Below, piece after piece: positions 46,338-57,657 of a stretch of 64,000 bases of DNA; position 1 is the stretch's first letter, and every line of letters starts with the position of its first letter. Position numbers and translations under genes: made by a program. This DNA comes from Sparassis latifolia (Eukaryota; Basidiomycota; Agaricomycetes; Polyporales; Sparassidaceae). The stretch is taken from contig CM031552.1 in NCBI GenBank assembly GCA_018466975.1, positions 310,001-374,000 on the forward strand, read 5' to 3'. The notes under the pieces are model-generated. The model saw only the letters and a list, made by a program, of their open reading frames with translations, did no database searches and had not been told where the DNA came from.

Positions 46338-46713
46338 TCTGTTGTCGTCATTGCAATAGAATTCGGAGGGGCTTGATGACGGGCTTGGCGAACACAATGG
46401 TCATCGACTATGTCTGTCAGGACAAAAATACACGCCGTCCCGTAAAAGATCAAAGAATACAGCAATAATCCTCAAGTCGTGTCATTCCTACCGCGCAAGC
46501 TATCGACCGCGAATAAATAGCAATTGGGATCTGACTATGCTACGGAGGTATTGACAGACAATCCTACACTCGACTAATGGCAGGGACAGACGAGGGTAGA
46601 GGTGCGTGTGGGTCGTGGCAGACATAACAGTGTGCAATAAGTGAGCCTATGGGAATGACAGAACCAGGGTATATCGGAGTGGAAAAGGCACAAACCGATG
46701 GAAACAAAGGAAA
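46338..46713. other. Convergent 3' region between subunit d and calcineurin B genes
   Basis: Nothing coding recognised; presumably both polyadenylation regions. Confidence 0.45.
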
Positions 46714-47604
46714 CTAGAAAAGGTCCTCCAGTGTCATTTGTTTTACGATGTCCTATGGGTGAAGGACTAAGTGCGAATACCTCAGACACAAAAGAAGACG
46801 GCGTACCGTGTTCGACACCATCTGCACGAACTCCTCGAAGCTGAGCTTCCCGTCCCCGTCCTTGTCCGCCTCCATAATAGTCTTGTCTACTATCTGCTGC
46901 AGCTGTCCGTCCTTCAAGTTGTTTCCTACCATCATCTTCAGTACGAGGAACAGTTCTCCGTTTGATATATAATTATCCCGATCCATGTCGTACACCTTAA
47001 ATGCAACTAGATTAAAGCAGTCAGCGGACACTCCAAACTCAGCAAAGGATGGACAAACATCGTAGCTTCTCTTCTCGCCCTCCTCGACTGCTAAACGCAC
47101 TCAGTCCACCGACGAACTCCTGGAAGTCGACTGTGCCTCCACCGCTGCGAGCGCCGAGACCATCAAACGCTAAGGAGCGTTGGTCAAATTAAGACTCACT
47201 CGTCATCGAAGATAGCAATCAATCTTGACGCTAGAGGATTGTTCGCGATTTGAGGTATCTGCAGGAACTCTTCACGGTCAATAGACCCCGAACCATCGCT
47301 GAGTTACATCGAAAGTTAAGCATACATATTGAGTAGGACATATTACAAATGCTTCCGCACCTGTCTAGCTTCATGAATCGTTTCTTCAGACGCTCCAACT
47401 CGCTCGCATTGACTGGACAAAAACGTAGGCACGGACGTTTCATTCTAGGCTGCATAAATATGCCAGTGAAGGGTAGGACGCACAGTTGGACCGCTTTTGC
47501 ATGTCCTCCATGAATTGGGATGCTAGACATTGCAGGGCAGGACGAAGTGCTGGTCAGTGGAGTTCGACCGCATACAAGGAAGGTTGCGAACGTGATTGGC
47601 CCAT
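46714..47604 (-). CDS. Calcineurin regulatory subunit B
   Basis: EF-hand regulatory partner of the Ca2+/calmodulin-dependent phosphatase calcineurin. The first exon (start 47604) is only 13 bases, MGQS plus one base, and retains the Gly-2 myristoylation signal. It splices to [14 protein letters not shown], then [16 protein letters not shown], then EF-hand 1 ([16 protein letters not shown]), EF-hand 2 ([16 protein letters not shown]), EF-hand 3 ([16 protein letters not shown]) and EF-hand 4 ([16 protein letters not shown]), with the final exon [12 protein letters not shown]. All four calcium loops have acidic residues in place. At least six introns. Divergent from MSS1, with 365 bases between starts. 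Confidence 0.93.
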
Positions 47605-47969
47605 AATTGCTCAGTTTGCGCGTTTACTGTCACAACTGTTGGGTGGAAGGTCCAGGAATATGTCCGGTGTAGAGAGGTGGGGCGGAGGGGAAGGCAGGAA
47701 ATATGATAGCGGCGCGCAAGTTCCGTCGAAGTGAGCGCTGAGCTCGAGCGCCGCCTCCAGGACTTTGACCAATAACCACAAAGACGCCGTGAGAAAACAT
47801 TCCCATCTCGGGGTGTCTGCCTTCGTGCCATCGCCCACGACGTCGAGGACGAGGATAGCCTATGCATATGATCTCGTGCAGATATGCGTTCAGGGGACAT
47901 GGTGTTTTTGACCCTGGTCTTGCGTCTCTCTGTGAACCGCGATCATTCATACTTTCCAGAAAGCCGAGG

Positions 47970-49935
47970 ATGATCGTGCACCGCCTTGCTCGTCACTTCA
48001 CCGCGTTCCGTAAATCCAAAAGGTCCTTCTCTATTCTTAGTCGTCATCTTGATGCAGCTTCTACCGTATTCGCCTCTGCTGCGAGGCTCGAACGTGTGGA
48101 AGATCCAGAACTGGTGCTGTCTGACGCGCAGCGGAGGACCATATATGCACTGTCGACACCGCCTGGTAAAGCTGGGGTTGCTGTGATCAGAGTATCAGGG
48201 CCAGATGCTCTGAGGGTGTGGTCTTGCATGGTCATGGCGAACTCTGATGCGCGTAGCAAGGATAAAGCTCGCGAGACCGATCCGGAACCTTGGAAAATGC
48301 ATAGATGCAAAATCATCCACCCGGAGAGTGGTGAGTCGTTAGACGATGGTCTTGCAGTTTTCTTTAGAGGTACGCCGAGTAGTTTCTTCTCAGTAGAATG
48401 GAGACGTGAAAGTGCATTGTGGACAGGTCCGAAGTCATTTACCACTGAGGACGTCGTGGAAATGCATATTCATTCCGGCCGAGCTATAATCGCCTCTATC
48501 CTGTCCGCTCTGTCACGACTTTCTTTCTGCCGCCCTGCCGAGCGAGGAGAGTTTACGCGGCGGGCTTTTGAGGGAGGCCGCCTGGACCTCACTCAAGTAG
48601 AGGGATTGAAGGACTTGATTGATGCCGAAACGGAGAGCCAGCGAAAAGCTGCGCTGAAAGCAGCTGGGGTGGGTAAGCGTACTTTGTTCATTCATAGCAC
48701 GGCATAGCCGACCACGTGTATCAGGGAACTACGAGGGCGCGATTCGAGAGTATGAGAGACGAGATTATCAAATGTCTGGCTCTTGTGGAAGCACTCATTG
48801 ACTTCGGAGAGGGCGAAGAGATTGAGAAGGGCGTATATGAGTTAGGTAACGTCGTATTTTCCTTTCTTAATATGCTCAGTATCTCAGACGTTCTTTTTTC
48901 AATAGCTCGAAAGCGGGCATTAGTGCTCTATCACACCATACAACATCACCTTTCTGACAACAGAAGAGGGGAGATCCTGCGCTCCGGCATTCGTTTGGCG
49001 ATCTTTGGTCCACCTAACGCTGGTAAAAGCAGTTTACTGAACTTCCTCGGTAAGTTGACCTGAGAGAAGGCTGATTCCAACTGACTATACAGAATGTAGC
49101 CCAGCGAGAGGCAGCGATTGTCACACCAGTCCCAGGGACCACTCGGGATATTCTAGAGCTTTCATTAGACATCGGTGGCTTGCCTGTGATTGTCGCTGAT
49201 ACAGCGGGCCTACGGCATACCGACGATGTCGTCGAGAAGATTGGGGTGGAGCGGGCGAGACAAACGTTAGTCCTCCATTTATTGGTCCAATCTGAGATGC
49301 TTTAACGTGAATTACTGCAGGATAGACAAGTCTGATGTCTCGCTCTGTGTACTCTCGCTTCCCGAACTCACTCTCTCCGGGACTATCCACATCCCACCAG
49401 CCATCTCTTCCCTTATATCTGAAGACACAATTCTGCTCCTCAATAAGGCAGACCTTGTTTCTGCTTCGCATATTAACGCCATCTCCAAACTCCTCGGGGT
49501 GAAGCATACATGGCAGGTCAGTCTGACTTCAGGCGAGGGTACACAGGCGTTCTTGGAAGGGTTTGGTAGAGCTCTGCAAGAACGGTGAGTAGTCGTCCGT
49601 AGTGACTTTCTACAGGGATGCTCATACCATGCCCAGTTATGACATGCTGCAGGAGCGAGTTTCCGAGATTGAGGAGCCACTGATAACTCATTCTCGGCAC
49701 CGTGCCCATCTTGAGAGTGCATCGAAGTTCCTTCAAGCGTTCCTGGACACCCGTGGGTTCTCTGCAATTTACCTGACGAAGTAACTGCTCATGCTATAAC
49801 GTAGCTGCTGAGGACGTCGTGTTTGGTGCCGAAGAGCTTCGCTACGCAGCGCAGGCCATAGGGAAGATCTCGGGGTTGATTGACGTCGAGGACGTACTGG
49901 ATGCTGTATTTCGTGACTTCTGTATTGGAAAATAA
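47970..49935 (+). CDS. Mitochondrial tRNA modification GTPase MSS1 (MnmE/GTPBP3 family)
   Basis: With MTO1 it installs the 5-taurinomethyl or carboxymethylaminomethyl group at wobble uridine of mitochondrial tRNAs. The ATG at 47970 starts a basic presequence ([20 protein letters not shown]); an in-frame upstream ATG at 47862 is less likely. Domains: folate-binding [20 protein letters not shown], a helical domain with [20 protein letters not shown], and a GTPase domain with G1 [15 protein letters not shown]2 VPGTTRD, G3 [10 protein letters not shown] and G4 LLNKADL. The C-terminal FCIGK at 49920-49935 has the catalytic cysteine typical of MnmE. Introns are short with matching phases. It appears intact. 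Confidence 0.92.
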
Positions 49936-50235
49936 CAATATTTGTCTGTTAATATTAAGTCTTGATTGCATTTTGTCTTGACACTCCAGTCATTTCCCAA
50001 TTGTCCGTAGCCTTCGCATGGGCCTGAGACTACGCAACCGTTCGCAGTGGGATCTACAGATTCGAAGTTCAGTAGCATGTGGATCGACGATCTCGGACGG
50101 ACCGAAACGATCACACCGAGTCGGACGAGTCTCTGCAGGACCCAGATCTTCGTTCACAACCACGACCGCGTCAAGTCTCTAGGGTCGACCACTCTGGTAC
50201 AGAATCTGTTTTGAAAGTGTAGGTTGGGATCGACC
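49936..50235. promoter_or_regulatory. Short spacer with the AP-3 mu gene promoter
   Basis: About 300 bases with no open frame of note; presumed MSS1 3' end and the promoter of the next gene. Confidence 0.4.
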
Positions 50236-52081
50236 ATGGCGATTGACGGTCTCATTGTTCTTGATTCAACTGGGTATGTCCGAGTGTTCTGACCAGGTCC
50301 TCTTACACACTCATACCCATTCAAAGACGTCCTATCGTTCAATCAGGCTTCCGTGGATCCCCCCCAGCATACCCTATTTTCCACATTGACGCGCTCAACA
50401 ATGCTCTCGCCAACGCGAAGCGTCCAGAAGACGTAGACCCTGTTCTCCCAGTACCCCATCTCAATGATCCGGGAAGTGCGTGCTGTCATGTCAAACGCGG
50501 AGAGTTGAGGTTCTTGTGCCCTATCAGTGGCAATTGTGCGTTGCATAGCTGTGCGATCGTATGAGATACTTATCTGCGTCGTCGCAGTGGACCCGCTGTA
50601 TGCCTTTGCCTTCTTGCAAACATTCATTGATATTTTACGTGAATACTTCGGCACTGTTTCCGCAGATACGCTAAGGGAGAATTTTGACGTGGTATATCAG
50701 GTCTGTTTTTGCCGAACGTATGATTCAGGCTAGTACGTATCTTACTCCTTGGGTATTTTCGTGCAGCTACTAGAGGAGACCCTTGATTCCGGCGGTCATC
50801 CCTCCACTACTTCCACAAATACTTTGCGTGACATAGTTCTGCCGCCCACCCTTCTGCAGAAGATGCTCAATGTCGCAGGCGTATCCGGCCTTGCCAATCC
50901 AGGAACGAACACACATCCATTCGCTTCGCCGATACCTTGGAGGAAAGTGGGAGTCAGATATAACAACAACGAAATCTATTTCGACGTGTCAGAGACACTA
51001 GAAGCGATCGTGAATAAGTACGTTTGCAGTATCATTCCCTTACTTTCCTATGGACGTATCTTACTGCGTACGCATCTCAGGAACGGCACTCCTGCCGCGA
51101 GCAATGTGTGGGGAAAGATAGAGTCCAATTGCAAGCTGTCAGGTAAGCACTGGTGATTCTGGCGCAACGTAAGCAGTGTCTGACTCACTATCAGGGACAC
51201 CGGACCTACTATTGATACTCTCAAATTCAGCATCACTTGCAGATGCTTCCTTCCATCCATGTGTTCGGTGAGCCTGCGCGATGTTTCCAACAACTCTAGG
51301 ACCATCGTTTATGCATATCATCTGTGACCATTAGGCTACATCGATGGGCTCGTGACAAGGCACTGTCATTTGTCCCCCCAGATGGCCGGTTCAAGCTAAT
51401 GGAGTATCGCTACGCTCCGATCTCAACTACCGCACAACATCAACTATCTGTGCCATTTGCGATGCGTAACACGGTCAACGTTGAAGAGTTTGGAGGTGAG
51501 TAATGCACTAAACTACACACGAAACGATGCTCGATATTCGCGGTCTTGCTGACCACGGTCTGTTTGACTCGTCCAATGTAGGGTCCTTTGACGTGACCTT
51601 CACTTCGCGCCTCACGACCCGTGCAATGGAGAACGTGTTCGTCGAACTCTACCTCGGCGAAGGCGCATCTAGTGCGAGCTGTATGGCCTCACAGAACGCG
51701 TCATGGAGCTTTGATCTGAAAACAATGGTGCGCCGAACCTCTCCAACGAGCGTGTCCCCACTCACTTGCAATTTCCACACACTAGACCGTGCGATGGGAG
51801 ATGAAGAATGTGCCTCCATCCTCTAGTTTCAACCTGCATGGCTCATTCACATCTACGCAAGTATCTGTGCCGCCATTTTGTTCATGGTCTGCGACTGACG
51901 TGCGCGTGAAACCAGGGCGAAACTTCCCCGCCCAGCTCGTGCGTTCCGCGTACGGTTCGAGATCCTCCAGCACAGTTTCTCCGCGGTGAAGATTGACCAG
52001 CTCAAACTGACCGGAGAGGTGTACAAGCCGTACAAGGGGATGAGGGGCAAGTCTGCTGGAGATGTGGAATGGCGGTGGTGA
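50236..52081 (+). CDS. AP-3 adaptor complex subunit mu
   Basis: Medium subunit of the AP-3 coat, which sorts cargo from Golgi/endosomes to the vacuole. The start at 50236 reads MAIDGLIVLDSTG joined to RPIVQSGFRG, a longin-like N-terminal domain, with a YAFAFLQTFIDILREYFG segment and NFDVVYQLLEETLDSGGHPS (the conserved FD-VYQLLEE motif). The C-terminal mu-homology domain starts near WRKVGVRYNNNEIYFDVSET and includes FVPPDGRFKLMEYRY, VPFAMRNTVN, and a final GEVYKPYKGMRGKSAGDVEW. TGA at 52079-52081. Introns standard; no disruption seen. Confidence 0.9.
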
Positions 52082-52393
52082 TACGCTCATGGTGCATATG
52101 TGGTATGCATTGTCACGGTCGCGGGGAGGTGAAAGAACAGCGGACATGTGCAAGTATTTCGACAAAGAATAGTGCATTTCACTAATCCCATGTTGTGATA
52201 CCTCAACCCGTTGCAAAGTAGAGACGATTTCATCAGAATGGCAGTCGTTTCAGCTTCAATGCAACGTATAATGGTTACACAGTGAGCGTATACAACAAGC
52301 CTTGATCGCCAGCACCCGCAGTAAGAAAATCCCCCCTTCTCCAAGGACTAAACTGGGGATCCTGCACGCAAACATCAGCTATGATCCACACAA
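52082..52393. other. Convergent spacer
   Basis: No gene recognised between the AP-3 mu stop and the next minus-strand gene. Confidence 0.4.
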
Positions 52394-53169
52394 TCAAATA
52401 GAACGAAACGGACCGTCAGAAACTCTGGTCGGGCAATTGAACGTTGTACTCGCCGATCCACTAGTGTCCTCCTCACGACGGCGATGCACTATCCCCTCAG
52501 GTTGCCCAAGGGGCTGTAAACCGGGTTGTGCCGGAAACACATAAGCTCGGGCGGCATGGTATAAGAAAGTGGTCTGAGCAGAAATTGGGGTATCGAATAT
52601 TTCCGGGACATCTAGTTCTCGGATTTTGTTGGTGGTTTGCTTCTGGAAATTTGACATTTTAACAAGATCTGTGAGATCCACAAAAAAAGAAAACCTGACG
52701 ACCAGTTCTTTGAACAAGTCATCTGCCACCTTCATCGCTTGACGTAGTAAGGCCTTTAATTCGCCCCTCAGACCATATATTTCGAAGGTATTAGCTGAGT
52801 CTATACGCTGTTGAATAAATGTGACGGAGGCTTTGCCAGTGAGTTTGATCAGACGTCAGAATACAAGTTCAGCATGTTATTCAAACCGTGACTCAGTGTC
52901 AAAACATACTTCTGCATGTCAGCATCATCTGCAGGAAGAATGCAGGATGGCGCATTCTAATCCTCTCCCGTTCATCTTGTGTGAGAGATTAGAATACTTA
53001 GCTGATCAAATTCTGCGATAATCTTTTTCACAGCGTCGAAGTTTCCAGTGGTCCTTGCAGATGCGAACTTCTTGAATGGCAAAGAGGCTTGAATGAGCGT
53101 GGCTGCACCTAGTATTATGCTAAGAGCGGATGCTGAATCCCCAGTAATCGTGCATCCTGGGCCGGACAT
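52394..53169 (-). CDS. Uncharacterised helical protein
   Basis: At least three exons in one fr-consistent reading: MSGPGCTITGDSASALSIIL with a hydrophobic GAATLIQASLPF, KKFASARTTGNFDAVKKIIA, then after a GTATTC...CAG intron DADMQKYVLTLSHGLNNMLN, and VTFIQQRIDSANTFEIYGLR, KALLRQAMKVADDLFKELVV, ending with a Ser/Arg-rich tail at 52394. Mostly amphipathic helix by eye. No family recognised. One internal splice (about 52.83 kb, 24 bases if removed) is doubtful, and the sequence can also be read straight to a nearby stop. Confidence 0.45.
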
Positions 53170-53504
53170 AGTTTCTATTTTCCGGGATGTAGATCAGCAA
53201 CATCGGGCAACGGATGATTCAATAATGGTACATATTGGGTTCTTCAGGCTACATCCTGTCACCCTGTGCTCTTCATTTGTTTAGGTTCTTTAAAACAGTA
53301 TCCCCACAGATCTAGTATACTACGGCTCAACCGCTAGCAAGGGAAAGGAAGGTGGTAACCGCACGGGCCCGGGCCGGGATCTGGGACTCGAGAAGCGCAT
53401 GCTTTTCAGCATGCACTAACCTCGCGAGGTAGGTAGGTCAATTTTTTGGGGCGAAATTTCGCCGAATTTTTGTATTATATATATTTTTAGTGTGGTTTTC
53501 GATA
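53170..53504. other. AT/GC-patchy spacer with small palindromes
   Basis: Contains GGGCCCGGGCC-like palindromic sequence near 53.37 kb and a hairpin GCATGC-TTTTCA-GCATGC at about 53.40 kb, then an AT-rich TATATATATTTTT run. Flank of the MITE. Confidence 0.45.
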
Positions 53505-53932
53505 TAAGATAGACCTCACTCATGCCCAACCACTCTAAGCGCCGTGACATGGTTGTGACCCGACAGTTGCCCGAGAGTGCTATTGATTTGGGAGCAATAA
53601 GTCAAAGTCTGATACCCGATATGGTAATGGATGGTGTGGTAAGGGCCACTTATCAGCCAAATATTTACCTGCTGGATGTTGGCTCTGTTTGGTCGCCGTT
53701 CACTTTGGGTTGTTGCCAGCCTAATTTCTCTCCTACGAGGGCGAAATAAAAAAATGTGCTCCCTGGGAATATTCAAGAAGGTATTCATTAACAATCCCCA
53801 GGGAACACATTTCTGATAAAGGCTTTGTGGAAAGAGGAATTAGACGAGCAAGCACTTTCGCCCGCCATTTTGGTGTAAGCGTGACATTAGACGCCCGACG
53901 CGAGTGGTTGGATATGAGTGAGGCCTATCTTA
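53505..53932. mobile_element. MITE with about 31-base terminal inverted repeats
   Basis: The left end TAAGATAGACCTCACTCATG and the right end (reverse complement TAAGATAGGCCTCACTCATA) match over about 31 bases with three mismatches, continuing CCAACCACTC on both sides. If the terminal TA pairs are a target duplication, the element is 53507-53930 and of Tc1/mariner type. It is about 428 bases with no transposase frame; the inside holds further inverted repeats. Classified as a non-autonomous miniature element. Confidence 0.82.
53752..53812. repeat. Internal hairpin of the MITE
   Basis: Arms 53752-53767 (AAATGTGCTCCCTGGG) and 53797-53812 (CCCAGGGAACACATTT) pair with one mismatch around a 29-base loop. 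Outside them GGGCGAAA (about 53740) and TTTCGCCC (about 53856) form a second inverted pair, so the centre is nearly symmetric. Confidence 0.85.
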
Positions 53933-54045
53933 GAAGTAGATACAAAGCGTAAAGTAGGAAATAAGAGTGTGAAAATCGAGAATTATGTATCGTACGTGTA
54001 CAGTAGAAAGTAAGAGTATGAGTGCAGGAAATGTATTTGATAATG

Positions 54046-55442
54046 TTACTTTTTAATCTTCTTTTTCGCAGCTATGACGTCAGGTAAGTTCATTCCTCGT
54101 TGTTTTGCAGAGGAAGTGATGACGTCTTCATAGCCGGGTGAAAGAAGAACAGTGATTTGGGAGATATCAGCGTAGAAGGCATCCGCGTCGCGATAGGACC
54201 CCGGCATACGCTGCAACATGTCCGATCCGGATGCGGGTAGAAGTGACCCCCAAATCCGGCCAACGTCCGAGACTAAGTGCGGGTAGAACAGGCCAAATCC
54301 TGGCACTCCACCCGATCCACTGTGCGGACATAAATGGACCGTCGCCAGCATGTCCGATCCGGTAGTGCGGACATTTTTGGACGGCCGGGGACAACCTCCA
54401 AGGCTTCGCCTTCTCCGAGTAAGTGAATGCCCGATACGTGGCTGTCGCTGAGTCGGAGTCAATATGTTTTCCGCTCGCGCGTTCAGGTTGAGCAAGCAAG
54501 TCAGCATTTGCCTCTCACCCTCAGCACTGATATACAATGACAAGCCCATTTCTCTTACATGCGGTATTAGACAGATTGGACGTTGAACGTGTCCTAGACA
54601 TGTAGCCGCGGCCGGAGGGTCAGGATAGTGTCTATAGGTTCAGCAATGATGCATAGCATGTTCTGCCACCGGAGACAGTGTGCAATATCGCATCTGCGGA
54701 CATTGTGGGAAAATTCTGCCTTACATTGTACATGTATGACCGGCTCTTGTTGCCTGCGGAAATTTTGCCTTACATCCTTTCTCAGCCAATCAGATCGCGA
54801 GAATAAGCATGTTTACAAAAATGTACAACTGTCTGACATTCTACCATATATGTACAATGTTAGATGGGATATTTGCACAATATTAGATGTCCAGATATAG
54901 CTCGCCGTCTCCGGTGCATGCGTGTCCTGGGTGATTTTTGCGCTTTTTTTGTAAATTTTGGCCATTTTCAGAGGTTATATCGGCCATGCGGGTATAAATG
55001 GACCAAATTTGGCTAACCCGATCCGTTGTGCGGGTATTTGGGCCCAAATGGTGTGCGGACATAAGGGCCAAAATTCGGGGATTTTGGATCGGACATATTG
55101 GAGCATATGCCGGGGTCCTGTCGCGATTATGTCCTTCGAAGTCTTTGTCCCACGTACGCTGTCTCGTTATGTTCATCGACACCTTTGCGAGTGCTCCTTT
55201 CAATGCTGATTCGCATTCATTCGGATGGAGAGCCTTAGCATTGCGTAGATCAAAGGCGGGTAAGGGGATACCATGTAGTTGCTCGCAAGATTCACACATG
55301 TTCCATGTATGAATGCCATATTGAGCATCCAATTCTGTTAGACTGAGTGTGAATTTTGAATGAGGAGAATAATCTTACGTGCTGGTGTTTTGTCAGCGTC
55401 ATCGCTCGTGTCGGTTGCAGTGTCGGATGAAAAATTGCACAT
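54046..55442 (-). pseudogene. Small uncharacterised gene interrupted by a TIR element
   Basis: The start at 55442 (MCNFSSDTATDTSDDADK) joins over an intron to QLDAQYGIHTWNMCESCEQL, LPAFDLRNAKALHPNECESA and ITRQRTWDKDFEGHN at 55.13 kb. The frame then enters the element at 54188-55126. Directly beyond it, DAFYADISQITVLLSPGYED and a lysine-rich end continue to the stop at 54046. With the element and one repeat copy left out, the flanking codons fall in one frame, so the gene was whole before insertion. No domain recognised; the acidic N terminus and KKKIKK end suggest a nuclear protein, but that is only inference. Confidence 0.65.
54188..55126. mobile_element. Non-autonomous TIR element (about 0.94 kb) inserted in a gene
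   Basis: The left end TCGCGATAGGACCCCGGCAT and the right end (reverse complement TCGCGACAGGACCCCGGCAT) continue as inverted repeats for about 40 bases. The outer TCGCGA (perhaps ATCGCGA) is probably the target-site duplication of 6-7 bases, with TIRs starting CAGGACCCC or TAGGACCCC. The interior repeats words such as GTGCGGACAT and TCCGATCCGG in both halves. No transposase frame is visible. The superfamily is not assigned. Confidence 0.75.
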
Positions 55443-55458
55443 TCGGATACACTGATTA

Positions 55459-55785
55459 ATGGTGACAAATGCCAAAGTCCATGTCTTCGACACGATAACC
55501 GTAAACGTGAATATCGAATGCGTCGACAGAGGAAACGACCACTTTACATTCCACTTCACTGACGACTACGACGATGTGCGTGCAAAATATGACGAATTTC
55601 GTAGTATTCATCCTGACCTAATATTTGACAGGAGACCGTACTCCTCCTCATTCCTCACGGTGGATAAGAATCATACAAAGCTTACCAGGTATCGTTGTAT
55701 TAGTAGCGTATCAACAGTGCAAAGCACAAAATATAGCCGAATCCAATCGAATGAGTCATCGTCTGTTACTCCATTTCGGCATTAG
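55459..55785 (+). CDS. Small uncharacterised open frame
   Basis: 108 codons, MVTNAKVHVFDTITVNVNIE, then an acidic FTDDYDDVRAKYDEF segment. It starts 17 bases from the divergent start of the interrupted gene. A GTATCG donor-like site at about 55.69 kb may end the first exon. No domain recognised; coding status uncertain. Confidence 0.35.
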   Translation: MVTNAKVHVFDTITVNVNIECVDRGNDHFTFHFTDDYDDVRAKYDEFRSIHPDLIFDRRPYSSSFLTVDKNHTKLTRYRCISSVSTVQSTKYSRIQSNESSSVTPFRH

Positions 55786-56355
55786 CCAATGGTAATTCTC
55801 ACAAGTACAGGGGGTCCCTATTACACACTACTGCGGAATTGTGGGGGAGGAAAGAGACCTCTCTGCGCTCGGTAAAACTGTATGATATCTGACCTCTGCT
55901 TTAAGTCTGTACATTGCCGAATGCTCCCACAGTCTACAGCCTCGAGTTACAGCAACTTGGTCGTGTGGCCAGAAATCGATGCAGAAGAAGTGCCCTTGAT
56001 TCACGGATCTCAACTCATCCTGCAGTTGCCAAGCACCGTCACAGTGGCCATTTCGGGAATAAGTACTCCGATAACAGAGAAGACAAAGACACTGTGATTG
56101 AACTTCATTCACCAGAAACTTGTTCTCTGACGTGTGAGCTGTCCGCAGTTATTGTTTTCAAGCAGGAAGTCTTTATTGTCAAGAATTGTGGGTCCAGGTG
56201 TATCCCATGCCTGTCGCGGTTGATCAGCTGCGCCCACGTGCATGGCGGGCGTTGAGTTGAACTTCCACGAGTCACTATGCGTGTAACAAAGCACATTCAC
56301 TGATCTGCCTTTCACCTATATCTCGACGACATATTCTGCGCCCAAAATCACAGCG
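55786..56355. promoter_or_regulatory. Spacer with the promoter of kinase-like gene 1
   Basis: No supported gene; several short open frames without motifs. Confidence 0.4.
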
Positions 56356-57657
56356 ATGAGCTCAGAAGAACCCACCGTTGACGAGATTTTTGGTGTTCTT
56401 CGGCCGTGGGAGGCACGATGGAGAGACCGGCAGCAGTTTTTGGAAGCTCACGGATACATGCTACGACCACGATACCACCCTGGCTGGACTCCTTCATGGG
56501 GTGGAACAGGGAAGCACCCATTGTTTTATGAAGACGCGATTACACTTCCGGTCAGTAAGGATGCTCATTATTAGTGTACCGTTGCTGAACAAGGTTATAC
56601 AGCCTAGAGAACATCTCATTGATGCCACTCGCATAGCAGACGGGCGACTCGTCTACATCAAGCGAGTAAAGACTGGGGACAACGAATCAGAAATTGCCAC
56701 GATGCTGTCCGCTGAATCCCTCCTCCACGATCCGATGAATCATTGCGTACGCGTCCTCGAGATTTTTCAGGATACAGAGGACCAGAGCATATCTTACATG
56801 GTTATGCCCTTTCTTGTCCTCATAGACAGTATTCCCTTTGAAATAGTTGAGAACATCGTTGACTTCACTGATCAGATTCTTGAGGTATGGTGGATCTCCT
56901 CCGTTGCTATCACCCCCGCTGATCCCACGTGTTCAGGGACTCGTTTTCATTCATAACAAGGGGGTCGCTCATCGGTGTGTAAACTACCTACATTGGTCGA
57001 ACATAACATTAACGCAATTCGCGCAGCGATTGCACGTACAAGAACCTCATGATGGATGTGAATGCGTTGTATCCTCAGGGCTTCCATCCAGTGAACGATC
57101 TCTTTTTTCCAGATGGCCTGACGCCTCTACCCTATCACTCCCGTACCGACGCTCCAATTACATACTACTACATCGATTTCGGGATATCCGTCGTAATACC
57201 TCCGGATGTTCATCCCAAATTAGCTCTAGGGGACAACGGACGCGACCAGGAGGTCCCAGAGCTTTCTCTTACTATTCCCTATGACCCATTCAAGGTCGAC
57301 AGCTTTATCATCGGGAATGTGCTACGACACGAATTTCGTGACGTATGTCGCGTCACATTTAATCATACGACGGATCTAATAATTTGTACACAGAAATTCT
57401 CTAATGTCGACTTTCTCATTCCTCTGATAGAATCAATGACTCGGACGGACCCGCATGAGAGGCCAGATGCCGCTCGCGCTCTCACGGAGTGGCAAAATAT
57501 TCGTTGTAAATTGGGGTATATGCAGAGAAGATGGAGACTGAGACCCCGAGGAGAGACATGGCTCTGGAAGGTCATTTCCGACGCAGTGTCGTTCGTCGGC
57601 ACTACTTTCTACCTGTGCAAGACAGTCTTTGGATGGGTGATCGAAAGTTCCGGATGA
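56356..57657 (+). CDS. Protein-kinase-like gene 1 with C-terminal membrane segment
   Basis: Five exons: 56356-56550, 56603-56884, 56937-56974, 57027-57342, 57394-57657. The N-terminal part has WEARWRDRQQFLEAHGYMLR and PGWTPSWGGTG. The kinase lobe reads LIDATRIADGRLVYIKRVKT (the Lys of strand 3), then MVMPFL hinge, GLVFIHNKGVAHR joined across an intron to DCTYKNLMMD, completing a catalytic HRD loop, and YYYIDFGISV with the metal-binding DFG. The end VSFVGTTFYLCKTVFGWVI is hydrophobic and may anchor it. No glycine-rich P-loop is obvious. An Agaricomycete-specific kinase-like family is inferred. It is highly similar to gene 2, 58598-59920, in the opposite orientation. Confidence 0.82.

Noticed and set aside
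47862..47969. Upstream in-frame ATG as MSS1 start
   Set aside because: The residues before 47970 look noncoding, while the ATG at 47970 begins a typical basic mitochondrial presequence.
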